Notes under the pieces: generated by a model
What the model saw: only the letters and a program-made list of their open reading frames with translations
Databases searched by the model: none
What the model was told of the DNA's origin: nothing
Made by a program: the position numbers and the translations under genes
Source: an uncultured Elusimicrobia bacterium
GTDB taxonomy: Bacteria > Elusimicrobiota > Elusimicrobia > UBA1565 > UBA9628
DNA: 56,993 nt
Direction of reading: 5' to 3'
Assembly: GCA_903830945.1 (NCBI GenBank)
Contig: CAIKVT010000040.1
Coordinates: 1-56,993 of the forward strand
Shown here: positions 32,778 through 40,879 of the stretch, piece after piece
Position numbering within the stretch: the stretch's first letter is position 1
Layout: each line of letters opens with the position of its first letter

Positions 32778-34001
32778 TCATTCCTGGAGTTGCCGCAGGA
32801 CTTCTTCGTACGTAGCGGCCGTCTTGAGGCCTTGTTTGGCCTTGTTCTGCGAGTCGAAGAAATCGGGGCGCTCTTTGACGAATGTATAGTCCATGACGGA
32901 TTCCGTCCGCCGACCCAGGAGGTCCAAGGTCTGGGCTCGGCGCAGATGACAATGAGTTACCGTCGCCTTTTTGGGATTGGGAGCACGCTCGATGCATCGG
33001 TTCAGGGTTTCCGCAGCCTTGGAGTATTCCTGGGCTCCGAGGTAGGCTTCTCCCAGGTAAAGATCGAAGAGGCTGGCATGCGGCTTGGTGTAGGCGAGCT
33101 CGCGGACTCGGGGGGCCAAAAATTCCCCGAAGGCGATGGCCCCGTTCCAATCCCGGGCGTCTATGCGGGTCCCTACTTCCATCAGGAGGAAGAATAGGTT
33201 TTCCGGCTTCTGTCGGCGCAACTCCAGGACGATCTGTAGGGCCTTATCGGGCTGCTTTTCGTAGGCGCTCAGGATGCCTACTAGGAATATCTTGGCTTCA
33301 GTGACGCTGTAGTGGCCCTTGGTCAGAGTGGTTTCGATGTAGCGCAGTCCTCTCTGCTTGTCCCCGCGCACCATGAGGTTGGCCGCGAATCTCAGGATGG
33401 TCGGCAGGGTGTCTGAGTAATAGTCGTACATGCCCATTCCCAGGTAGGCGTCATAATACTCGGGGTTGAGCGCAATGGTCCTCTGCAGGTACTTGTAGCC
33501 TTTGAAGCCGTAGTGGGCCGCGCGTATCCATTTGTACTTGAGCAGCAGCCAGCGCCCTTTCATGCCGTAGCACGCTCCCAGATAGAAGTTCGCCTCGGGG
33601 TCGTCGTGGTTTGTCGCGTACATCTTCCGGGCGCGTTCCAGGGCCTGGTCCATGCTTCGGTCGAATTTCGGTTCGAGGGCGTCGACCGTTCCGGGGACGT
33701 CGGCGTTCTGGGAGTACTCGAGCCACTGCAGGGAGGCGAGGAAGAAAGGCCCGGCTGGATGTCCCGGCTCTAATCGGGCCGCCTCTGAAAAAAGGGATGC
33801 GGAGCGCTCGAAGTCCAGACTGTAAGCGGCATCGAGACCTTGAAGGATCAATTTGTCGGTTTCGGGAAGGATGGCATGCGCCCGGGGAGCGAAGACCATG
33901 GCGAGAGCCGCTAGAAGCAGCTTGTGCCAGGCCGTCCTGGCACTGCCCGCGCTGCGGACCTTACATGGGGCGGAAACTGGCAATGACTTGGGGCTTTGCA
34001 A
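32778..34001 (-). CDS. Exported TPR-containing protein
   Basis: 407 residues. The first available start is a TTG at 34001; a signal peptide ends near FAPRAHA-ILP. The mature chain carries helical repeats: ILQGLDAAYSLDFERSASLFSEAARLEPG, YLGACYGMKGRW, KYLQRTIALNPEYYDAYLGMGMYDY and DLYLGEAYLGAQEYSKAAETLNRCIERAPN match TPR consensus positions (A, Y, G, P). It is probably periplasmic and used for protein assembly; the partner is unknown. It lies downstream of another TPR gene with a gap of 47 bases. Confidence 0.75.
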   Translation of the reverse strand: MQSPKSLPVSAPCKVRSAGSARTAWHKLLLAALAMVFAPRAHAILPETDKLILQGLDAAYSLDFERSASLFSEAARLEPGHPAGPFFLASLQWLEYSQNADVPGTVDALEPKFDRSMDQALERARKMYATNHDDPEANFYLGACYGMKGRWLLLKYKWIRAAHYGFKGYKYLQRTIALNPEYYDAYLGMGMYDYYSDTLPTILRFAANLMVRGDKQRGLRYIETTLTKGHYSVTEAKIFLVGILSAYEKQPDKALQIVLELRRQKPENLFFLLMEVGTRIDARDWNGAIAFGEFLAPRVRELAYTKPHASLFDLYLGEAYLGAQEYSKAAETLNRCIERAPNPKKATVTHCHLRRAQTLDLLGRRTESVMDYTFVKERPDFFDSQNKAKQGLKTAATYEEVLRQLQE

Positions 34002-34048
34002 GCAAGTCGATTATATCAAAATGGCCGCATGGGATAAGTTGCGTCGAC

Positions 34049-35080
34049 CTAGGAGCCATAGATGCGTTCCCCGGGATCGTTCGTCGGCTTCGGTATCTTG
34101 CGGCGCTTGGTTTTTTTGAGCGGCTTGAGCGGTGTTGGCGGCGGCGGCGCGGGTCGTGGCTTGAGCCCGGCTAAAGCCTGCGCCCGGGCGCAGGCTCTTT
34201 GGATGCCGTGCCGGCATCCGGCCCTGTAGTCGGCCAAAGCCCCGGGAGTGTCGCCGCGCGACTCGCGCAGGCTGCCGCGGTCGAGGTGTGCGCGGCCAGC
34301 CGAGGCTTGACGTTCTTCGACCTCCAGGGGCAGAGCCCGCGAGCGGGTCAGGTCCAGAAGCAGTTCTGCGTGCCGCTGCAGGGCGCAGTCGAGTTCGGCG
34401 AGAGCCCCGGCCTGGTCTCCCTGCGCCAGTCGGCACGCGGCGCGTTCCGTCAAGATGTCGGCGTCTCGGCCGCGGGCCAGGGCATCGGCGGCGTCGAGGC
34501 TCTCCCGCGCGGGACGGAAGTCCCGCGCGGCCAAAAACGCTCGGCCGATCCCGAGTCCGGGACGGGGATCGAAGGGAGCGAGTTTGCGCGCGCGGACGAA
34601 GGCGACCTGGGCCGCGGCGATATGACCGGCCAGGACCTGTGCGCGTCCCAAAGAGAGAAGGCCTTCGATGTCTTCCGGCTTGAGCGACACGTAATCGGCC
34701 AGAGCCTTCGCCGCTTGCGCGGCGGAGTGGATCGAGGGAGACTCTTCGAGGAGCGTTTGATGCAGGAGGATCCGGCCGCGCAGAAACATCACGCGCGCGT
34801 TGTCGGGGTCCCCGTCCAAGGCTTTGGCTAAGTCGGGCAAAGCCTCGGTGAAGTCGCCGGTCTGGTAGCGGGCTTCGCCGCGGCCGAAGTAGCACGCGGC
34901 TAGCAGGCTTCTGCCGTGGCTCGGTGTCCAGGTCGCGAGTGCGCGTGAGAAGTACTCGACGCGTTCCTCGGGTTCCTGGCGGGCTTCGGCCTTGCGGATC
35001 AGCGCTAGGAAATCATCCCCCCCCCAGATCGAGGGCGAGCCGGCCATGAGCGCGAGTGCCATTAAGCCGGGGAGCAGCAT
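34049..35080 (-). CDS. TPR-repeat protein with basic C-terminal tail
   Basis: 343 residues. A short signal-like amino end (MLLPGLMALALMAGSPSIWG) is followed by TPR-like helices: AACYFGRGEARYQTGDFTEALPDLAKALDGDPDNARVMFLRGRILL and LLSLGRAQVLAGHIAAAQVAFVRARKLAPFDP are the clearest. The C-terminus is Pro-rich then strongly basic (PLKKTKRRKIPKPTNDPGER). It starts four bases after the LOG gene stop, so translation is probably coupled. Role unknown. Confidence 0.7.
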   Translation of the reverse strand: MLLPGLMALALMAGSPSIWGGDDFLALIRKAEARQEPEERVEYFSRALATWTPSHGRSLLAACYFGRGEARYQTGDFTEALPDLAKALDGDPDNARVMFLRGRILLHQTLLEESPSIHSAAQAAKALADYVSLKPEDIEGLLSLGRAQVLAGHIAAAQVAFVRARKLAPFDPRPGLGIGRAFLAARDFRPARESLDAADALARGRDADILTERAACRLAQGDQAGALAELDCALQRHAELLLDLTRSRALPLEVEERQASAGRAHLDRGSLRESRGDTPGALADYRAGCRHGIQRACARAQALAGLKPRPAPPPPTPLKPLKKTKRRKIPKPTNDPGERIYGS

Positions 35081-35084
35081 GAGC

Positions 35085-35984
35085 TCACGGCATGCGGCCG
35101 CTGGCGCGGTGCTCCTTCCAGAAATTACGGATGTGGGCCCAGCCTTCTTCCGCTTTTTCGACCATCGTGATCAGGCGCGTGTCTTCCCAGCCGATCATGC
35201 CGGACTCGGCCAGGTAGTTTAAGTCGATGACCCGCTTCCAGAACTCGCGGCCGAAGAGCACGATGGGGATGGGCCGCTTCTTGCCCGTCTGCACGAGGGT
35301 CAGGGTCTCGAAGAGTTCGTCGAGGGTTCCGAATCCACCCGGGAAGGCCACCATGGCCTTGGCTCGCATCATGAAGTGCATCTTGCGCAGGGCGAAGTAG
35401 TGGAACTGGAAGGAGAGCTCCGGGGTGATGAACGGGTTGGGATACTGCTCGTGGGGCAAGGTGATGTTGAGGCCGATGGAGCGGCATCCGGTCTCGTAGG
35501 CGCCGCGGTTGGCCGCTTCCATGATGCCCGGGCCGCCGCCGGTCACGATGACGAACTCCAGGCGCTTGTCCGTCTGCTGGGCGCGCGAGATGATGGCGGC
35601 GAAGCGGCGGGCTTCCTCGTAGTAACGCGAGAACTCCATCTTCATCTGGGCCCGGTTGACCGCCTGGGCCAAGTCGTAGTCGCTGGGATCGGCTTTGGCT
35701 TTGGCCTGAGCCGTGGTCAGCTCCCGGTTGGCCTGTTCCGGCGGGGCCACGCGCGCCGAGCCGAAGACCACGACCGTGGACTTGATATTGTTCTCGGCCA
35801 GGACCATCTCGGGCTTGAGCAGCTCCAACTGCAGTCGGACCGGCCGGAGCTCCCGGCGCTGCATGAACTTCGTGTCTTCGTAGGCTTTCTTGTAGGCCGG
35901 AGCGGACTGAATGCGGTCCAGGAGCCGCTGCTTTTCTTCCGGGGCCAGGTCGCTGTTGTGGGTCGATGCTTTTATGGGTTTCAT
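35085..35984 (-). CDS. LOG-family nucleotide 5'-monophosphate phosphoribohydrolase-like protein
   Basis: 299 residues from the ATG at 35984, which has GAGGA upstream and overlaps the dctM stop by four bases. The Rossmann-like LOG fold shows TVVVFGSARVAPPEQA, FVIVTGGGPGIMEAANRGAYETG and the signature FPGGFGTLDELFETLT (PGGxGTxxE). Such proteins cleave the base-ribose bond of nucleoside monophosphates; plant LOG enzymes activate cytokinins. It is longer than typical LOG (about 190 residues) through an N-terminal helical extension of about 70 residues and an inserted helical stretch, as in the YgdH-like subgroup. Its place in the TRAP operon is unexplained. Confidence 0.85.
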   Translation of the reverse strand: MKPIKASTHNSDLAPEEKQRLLDRIQSAPAYKKAYEDTKFMQRRELRPVRLQLELLKPEMVLAENNIKSTVVVFGSARVAPPEQANRELTTAQAKAKADPSDYDLAQAVNRAQMKMEFSRYYEEARRFAAIISRAQQTDKRLEFVIVTGGGPGIMEAANRGAYETGCRSIGLNITLPHEQYPNPFITPELSFQFHYFALRKMHFMMRAKAMVAFPGGFGTLDELFETLTLVQTGKKRPIPIVLFGREFWKRVIDLNYLAESGMIGWEDTRLITMVEKAEEGWAHIRNFWKEHRASGRMP

Positions 35985-37252
35985 AGTATCCTCAGAAGGT
36001 CGGGGAGCCAGAGGCTCAGGCGCGGCAGGTAGGTGACCAGGGCCAGCGCTACGAGGAGCACCGCCCAGAACGGCATGGTCGCCCGGTAGAGGGCGGGCAG
36101 GCGCTTGTCGAAGCGCCGGCTGGAGAGGAAAAGGTTCAGGCCCAAAGGAGGCGTCATGTATCCGATCTCGAGATTGAGCAGGAAGAGGGTCCCCAGATGG
36201 ATGGGGTCGATGCCGTACTGCATGGCCACGGGCACGATGATGGGTACCACGATGATGATGGCTGAGAATATCTCCACCATATTGACCACGAGGAGGAATA
36301 CGTTGAGGCAGGCCAAAAAGGCCCACTGGCTGTGGAGATGGAGGCTGAGGAACCGGAATATGCGCGCCGGGACCTCGGCGTCGATGAGGTAGTTGGTCAG
36401 GCCTAAGGCCGTGCCTAGGACGATGAGGATGGCGCCGACGAGCATCATGCTGCGGCGCATGACCCGGGGCAGGTCGCGCAGGTCGAGGTCCCGGTAGACC
36501 AGGATCTCGACGGCCACCACATAGAAGGCCATAATGGCGGCGGCTTCGGATGCGGTGAATTTGCCGCTGTAGATGCCGCCGATGATGATGAAAGGCAGGG
36601 GCAGTTCCCAGGCCGCGGCGCGCGCGGCCGCCAGCGCCGCGGTCAGCGAGAATGGCACACGCGGCACGCGGTGGCGGGAGGCTACGAGCATGGCGTAGCC
36701 GCCGAGTATGGCGAGCAGGACCAGGCCGGGGATGGCCGCGGCCGCGAAGAGCCGGTCGATGGAGACCTTGCTCACCAGGGCGTAGAGGATGATGGGCAGG
36801 CTTGGCGGGAAGAGCAGGCCGAGGCTTCCGGTCGTGGTGACCAGCCCAAGGGAGAAATCTTCAGGGTAGCCTTGGCGCCGTAGAAGAGGATAGATGAGGC
36901 CGCCCAGGGCGATGATGGTGACGCCCGAGGCGCCCGTGAAGGCGGTAAAGAGCGCTGTGGCCAGGAGCGCGGACATGGCCACGCCGCCGGGCAGCCAGCC
37001 GAAGAGGGCTTCGGCCATGGCTATGAGGCGCTTGGGCGCTCCGGATTCCGCCAGGATGTATCCGGCGAAGGTGAACAGCGGGATGGCGATCAAGGACGGC
37101 AACGTGGCGAGGCGATAGAGTTCGATGATGACCGCTGTCGAGGCAATCCCCGCGGTATGGAAAAGCCATAGGGCCAGTCCCCCCATGAGGGCGAAAATGG
37201 GCGCCCCCAGGAAGGCCAGGACCAGCACGGCCGCGGTGAGGCACCAGGTCAT
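35981..37252 (-). CDS. dctM: TRAP transporter large membrane subunit (DctM-like)
   Basis: 423 residues with about twelve hydrophobic helices and no soluble domain. Family motifs are GAPIFALMGGLALWLF, IPLFTFAGYILAESGAPKRLIAMAEALFGWLPGGVAMSALLATALFTAFTGASGVTIIALGG and EIGYMTPPLGLNLFLSSRRF. It moves substrate across the inner membrane with a sodium or proton gradient, together with DctQ and the binding protein. Overlaps of four bases exist on both sides (dctQ stop, LOG start). Confidence 0.93.
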   Translation of the reverse strand: MTWCLTAAVLVLAFLGAPIFALMGGLALWLFHTAGIASTAVIIELYRLATLPSLIAIPLFTFAGYILAESGAPKRLIAMAEALFGWLPGGVAMSALLATALFTAFTGASGVTIIALGGLIYPLLRRQGYPEDFSLGLVTTTGSLGLLFPPSLPIILYALVSKVSIDRLFAAAAIPGLVLLAILGGYAMLVASRHRVPRVPFSLTAALAAARAAAWELPLPFIIIGGIYSGKFTASEAAAIMAFYVVAVEILVYRDLDLRDLPRVMRRSMMLVGAILIVLGTALGLTNYLIDAEVPARIFRFLSLHLHSQWAFLACLNVFLLVVNMVEIFSAIIIVVPIIVPVAMQYGIDPIHLGTLFLLNLEIGYMTPPLGLNLFLSSRRFDKRLPALYRATMPFWAVLLVALALVTYLPRLSLWLPDLLRIL

Positions 37253-37788
37253 GGGCGCTGGTTCTCCTCAGGGACTTTTCCCACCCAGAGGCGCAGCCCG
37301 GTGTGCACGGCGACCAGCAGGAACCCGATGGGCACGATGGCGGCGAAGGGCCAGCCCGGCACCTCGAGGCGGCCGGCCGTGAACAAAGGCTCGCCGGCGC
37401 CGCGTTCCTCGATCATGAAGACCCATGAGGCCTTTGCCAGCAGTAACGCTACGGCCGTCGCGGTCAGGCGCGCCACTGCGGCGGCGGCGCCATGGAGCCG
37501 GACGGGCAGGTGCTCGGTCATGGCCTCGAAAGCGAAATGCTTCTCCTCGGCTGCGGCGCGCGCCGCGCCCAGGAAGGCGACCCAGAGGACGAGGTGGCGC
37601 AGAAGGGTGTCGCACCAGAGGATGCCGCCTCCGAAGAATTGGCGCAGGACCACCTGCAGGAAAGACATGGCCACCAAAGATAGCAGGATGACCACCAGTA
37701 AGAGGCTTTCCAGGCCGAGCAGGACGGACTCAGCCTTTTTTAGTCTTTCCACTGCCTTTAGGAGCGCCGCGTCTAGAGGCCAGCGCAT
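37249..37788 (-). CDS. dctQ: TRAP transporter small membrane subunit (DctQ-like)
   Basis: About 179 residues from the ATG at 37788; the frame is open further up but would then overlap dctP by 137 bases in place of 59. Four hydrophobic helices carry DctQ signatures: ESLLLVVILLSLVAMSFLQVVLRQFFGGGILWCDTLLRHLVLWVAFLGAARAAAEEKHFAFE. It bridges the binding protein and DctM. The overlap with the dctP C-terminal region is unusually long and may reflect a late start choice. Confidence 0.87.
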   Translation of the reverse strand: MRWPLDAALLKAVERLKKAESVLLGLESLLLVVILLSLVAMSFLQVVLRQFFGGGILWCDTLLRHLVLWVAFLGAARAAAEEKHFAFEAMTEHLPVRLHGAAAAVARLTATAVALLLAKASWVFMIEERGAGEPLFTAGRLEVPGWPFAAIVPIGFLLVAVHTGLRLWVGKVPEENQRP

Positions 37789-38809
37789 TCTCAACCCGGT
37801 CGAGGAGTTCAGCGGAATAGAGCTTGCCGACCAGTTCCCGTCGAGCCTGGCGGCCCAAATCCTCATAGCGCCTCATGACTTCGGGCGCGGCCTTGGCGGA
37901 GAGGGTCAATCCCTGTTTTTGCAGGGCGGTCAGGGCATCCTCGTTTTCCTGACGCGAGAGGAGGTTGAGGCGCTTGAGGTGCCGGGAGCTGAGCTCAAGT
38001 AGGATATTGCGGTCGGCCTCGGGGATAGCGTCGAAGGCCTTGCGGGAAATAAGCACCGCGCCGATGGAGTCCGCGATCGGTACGTTGTAGATGAACTTGG
38101 TGCGGCGGAACCACTGCAAGGCGGTCACTCCCATGGGCGGGCCGTAGACGCCGTCGATCATGCCCGTTTCCAGAGAGGACATGACGTCCACGACGGAGAG
38201 CGGTCTGGGGGTCACACCGATGGCCTTGTAAGCGGCCTGGGCGATGGGGTCGCCCTCCCAGACCCACATTTTGGCTTTCCGCATGTCCTCTGGGGAGTCG
38301 ACGGGGGCGCGGCTGAACACGTAGATCCAGCCCAGTTCTGCCCAGCCCAGCAGGACGTAGCCGCCTTTTTCTATGGCGGCGTTCAGGTCCTTGGCGAAGG
38401 TCTGTCGGATGAAGTCCGCCTCTGTGTTGTCGCGGAAGAGCCACGGCGCGTCGAGGATGCGCACCTCTGGTGCGATCTGGCCGAGGCCTACGCCCGTGAA
38501 GCCGGCGGCCTGGATCTGTCCGATGCGGATCTTTTTGACTACATCTGTCTCGTCGCCTTGGACTCCGCCTGCGTAGAACTTGAACTTAACCCGTCCCGCG
38601 GTCTTGGCCTGGAGCTCTGCATTGAGGTCGTTCATGACCTTCATCCAGGTGGAGCCGTCCGGCGCCAAGGTCGCGAATTTTATGATGGCCGGATCAGCCG
38701 CCCGCGCCAAGCCGAAGAGGAGCAATAGGGGGACACAATACTTAATTCCTCGGCGAACCAAAGCCAGCAGGTGAATTAAGTATTGTGTCCCCGAATTAGA
38801 AGAGGTCAT
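37730..38809 (-). CDS. dctP: TRAP transporter periplasmic binding protein (DctP-like) with repeat-derived N-terminus
   Basis: 359 residues if it starts at the ATG complementary to 38807-38809, which overlaps the TatT gene by 14 bases. Mature motifs are IIKFATLAPDGSTWMKVMNDLNAELQAKTAGRVKFKFYAGGVQGDE, DAPWLFRD, and the ligand-lobe segment MIDGVYGPPMGVTALQWFRRTKF. It delivers an organic acid or related ligand to DctQM and TatT. Residues 7-27 are encoded by the repeat at 38729-38792. The positive n-region (R19, R20, K23) and the first part of the hydrophobic core (Y24-P27) come from the right-hand part of that hairpin. Cleavage is expected after A37 (LARA). A TTG at codon 17 could be the used start. 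Confidence 0.88.
   Translation of the reverse strand: MTSSNSGTQYLIHLLALVRRGIKYCVPLLLLFGLARAADPAIIKFATLAPDGSTWMKVMNDLNAELQAKTAGRVKFKFYAGGVQGDETDVVKKIRIGQIQAAGFTGVGLGQIAPEVRILDAPWLFRDNTEADFIRQTFAKDLNAAIEKGGYVLLGWAELGWIYVFSRAPVDSPEDMRKAKMWVWEGDPIAQAAYKAIGVTPRPLSVVDVMSSLETGMIDGVYGPPMGVTALQWFRRTKFIYNVPIADSIGAVLISRKAFDAIPEADRNILLELSSRHLKRLNLLSRQENEDALTALQKQGLTLSAKAAPEVMRRYEDLGRQARRELVGKLYSAELLDRVENALASRRGAPKGSGKTKKG
38729..38792. repeat. REP-like palindromic repeat, copy D (perfect arms)
   Basis: GGGGACACAATACTTAATTC (38729-38748) is the exact reverse complement of 38773-38792; the loop is 24 bases. The element lies inside the 5' end of the TRAP binding-protein gene, four bases after the TatT stop, and is read through as protein. 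It is the best preserved of four copies. Confidence 0.92.
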
Positions 38810-39671
38810 TGATCTTCTCTAGGAGAGCTGCGGCTTTGAGTTTGGCCACTTCGTCGGCGAGCCTGGCTTTTGGCAGGCGGCCGGAGGGTGAGTCCTTGAC
38901 CTTGGCCAGTAGGCTCTCGAAGAGCGCGCGGTCCTGCAGGGCCACAGCCAATGTTTTGGCTTCCAAGACGTAGGTCATGAGGTACTGGCCATGCGTGAGG
39001 CGCTCGACCCATTTGAAATGCTCTTTGGCCTTCTCGGGGTCGCCGCCCAGGAGCTTGGGTCGGGATGCGTAGTAGACCCCGAAGAATAAGTCGGATCCGG
39101 CGAAATCGTACTCGGGGTTCAGCTCGTGCGAACGAATCATGAGCGCCACGGCCTTGGGGAGTTCGGCCACGGCCTCGGGAGAGTCCTTGGACAGGTTGAT
39201 GAACCCGGACCAGCAGAAAGCCGCCCAGAACAGGGCCGGCGCGTCGGACTTGTCCGCGTTCTTAAGGGCTCTCTCCAAATCGTCTGGCAGCATGGCGGAA
39301 AGGCCCGCCAGGCCTGGCCGGTCGCCGAGGCTCCTGAGCGCGTAGTCCCGGCCTCTGAGATAAAGTGCCTTGGCGCGCTCCGGTTGAGAGTCTTCTATAA
39401 AGAGGAATGTGTAGCCGCCGAAGCCTTCCGCTACCAGGCGGTTGAGGCGCGGATCCTTGGGGTCGCTCTGGAGCAGGCCTTCGATGAACTTGAGTTGGGA
39501 ACCCATGGTTTCCCGGGCGAGCTGAGGATCGGCTTCGTCGTAATAAGCCGCGACACCGCGGTCCAGGAGCTCGGCAGTCGAGCGCAGGGCCAAAGTGTTT
39601 AGGCTACAGCCGCAAAGCGCGCCAAGATGGAAAAGTGAAACCAGGAATGTGATTTTCTTCAAGCGGGCCAT
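38796..39671 (-). CDS. TatT-like TRAP-associated TPR lipoprotein
   Basis: 291 residues. The amino end MARLKKITFLVSLFHLGALC and the following GC form a lipoprotein signal with lipidated Cys at about residue 22. The rest is helical: DRGVAAYYDEADPQLARETMGSQLKFIEGLLQSDPKDPRLNRLVAEGFGGYTFLFIEDSQPERAKALYLRGRDYALRSL is typical of TRAP transporter TatT (PF16811). The later PALFWAAFCWSGFINLSKDSPEAVAELPKAVALMIRSHELNPEYDFAGSDLFFGVYYASRPKLLGG matches too. In Treponema the homotrimeric TatT caps the binding protein and may feed hydrophobic ligands to it. The start at 39671 overlaps the oxidoreductase stop by 13 bases. Confidence 0.88.
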   Translation of the reverse strand: MARLKKITFLVSLFHLGALCGCSLNTLALRSTAELLDRGVAAYYDEADPQLARETMGSQLKFIEGLLQSDPKDPRLNRLVAEGFGGYTFLFIEDSQPERAKALYLRGRDYALRSLGDRPGLAGLSAMLPDDLERALKNADKSDAPALFWAAFCWSGFINLSKDSPEAVAELPKAVALMIRSHELNPEYDFAGSDLFFGVYYASRPKLLGGDPEKAKEHFKWVERLTHGQYLMTYVLEAKTLAVALQDRALFESLLAKVKDSPSGRLPKARLADEVAKLKAAALLEKINDLF

Positions 39672-40762
39672 TCTAGCAAATTGGCCGTGAAATCGGCGAT
39701 GGCCGGGCTGGCGGTGAGGCCTGGAGAATCGATGCCGATGAGGTCGACCCAGCCGGGCAGGCCGTGGCCGGACTGCTCGGCGATGAAGAAATCCCGGAAG
39801 GAGCCGTCTGCGGAAAGTTTTGGACGGATGCCGGCTGTGCCCGGGACGAGGTCTTCGGCCCGGAGGTCCGGCAGATAGCGCGAGGCCGCCTCGAAAAATT
39901 GTCTGCGGTGTCCAGGGGCCACCTCGTAATCCAAGGCATCCACGGCGAAGGCGTTCGGGCCGAGGCGGTGCCGGCCCTGCCGGTCCACCGTGAGGTGGAT
40001 GCCGAGGCCGTGCTCCGCGGGGACGGGATAGACCAGTGGTTTGATGGGGAGTGCCCGGCGCAGGCTGAAGTATTCGCCTTTGAACCAATGGAGCCGGCAG
40101 CCCGCGGCATCGCAGTCGGATCCGGCGAGGCCTGCCACGCGGTCAGAGGAAAGGCCCGCCGCATTGACGACGCAGCGGGCGAGGATGGGGTCGTCCATGC
40201 CCTTGACGCCAAGGCGGTAGGAGCCGCCTTCGCGTGCGACGGAGGTCAGTTCGGAGTCCCACAGGAAGATGGCGCCGGCCTCCTGCGCTTTGAGCAGAAA
40301 GTAGCGCATGAGTTCTTCGCTATCCACGATGCCGGTTTCGGGAGACCAGAGGCCGGCGACGGCGCGTACGCCGGGCGCTAGGCCGGGGATGTCGGCTTTA
40401 TCCACCATCGCAAGGCCTTCGACGCCGCTGGCTTGGCCCTGGGCGCGGAGGCTCTCGAGCTTCTTGACCTCTTCAGGGGCGCAGGCGACGAGGAGTTTGC
40501 CGGTGCGGCGGCAGAAAACACCATGTTGCGCGCCGATCTCATAGAGCTTTCGGCGGCCTTCTACGCAGAACCGGGCTTTGAGGCTGCCTGAGGGATAGTA
40601 AAGGCCCGCGTGGATGACTTCGCTATTGCGAGACGAGGTCTCGAGGCCGTGGCGTTGGTGGCGTTCCAGGACCACGACGTTGTTGTCCGGCCTGGCCAGG
40701 CGCGCGGCTGTGGCTAGGCCGATGATTCCAGCGCCGACGACGACCGCGTCGATGGTCTCCAT
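39659..40762 (-). CDS. FAD-dependent 2-hydroxyacid oxidoreductase (LhgO-like, DAO family)
   Basis: 367 residues. The FAD-binding Rossmann motif is VVVGAGIIGLATAARLAR (8-25), with ERHQRHGLETSSRNSEVIHAGLYYPSGSLKARFCVEGRRKLYE as the family signature and VVNAAGLSSDRVA mid-chain. It resembles L-2-hydroxyglutarate dehydrogenase and related glycerol-3-phosphate-like oxidases. It is the first gene of the TatT-TRAP operon, so the imported ligand could be a 2-hydroxy acid or a molecule made into one. This is contextual inference only. Confidence 0.85.
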   Translation of the reverse strand: METIDAVVVGAGIIGLATAARLARPDNNVVVLERHQRHGLETSSRNSEVIHAGLYYPSGSLKARFCVEGRRKLYEIGAQHGVFCRRTGKLLVACAPEEVKKLESLRAQGQASGVEGLAMVDKADIPGLAPGVRAVAGLWSPETGIVDSEELMRYFLLKAQEAGAIFLWDSELTSVAREGGSYRLGVKGMDDPILARCVVNAAGLSSDRVAGLAGSDCDAAGCRLHWFKGEYFSLRRALPIKPLVYPVPAEHGLGIHLTVDRQGRHRLGPNAFAVDALDYEVAPGHRRQFFEAASRYLPDLRAEDLVPGTAGIRPKLSADGSFRDFFIAEQSGHGLPGWVDLIGIDSPGLTASPAIADFTANLLEWPA

Positions 40763-40879
40763 CAGACGGTTCTATGCTACTAAATTAAAAATTGATAAAA
40801 GATTCGATTTCCATTGACAAAGCCGATTGGCGGGGCTAAACTTTCATGCGGGGCGGCCTCCGATATGATAGGTGCTAAT

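Noticed and set aside
38796-40088. TatT gene starting at 40088
   Set aside because: The upstream part is the oxidoreductase in another frame; the start at 39671 gives a lipoprotein signal.
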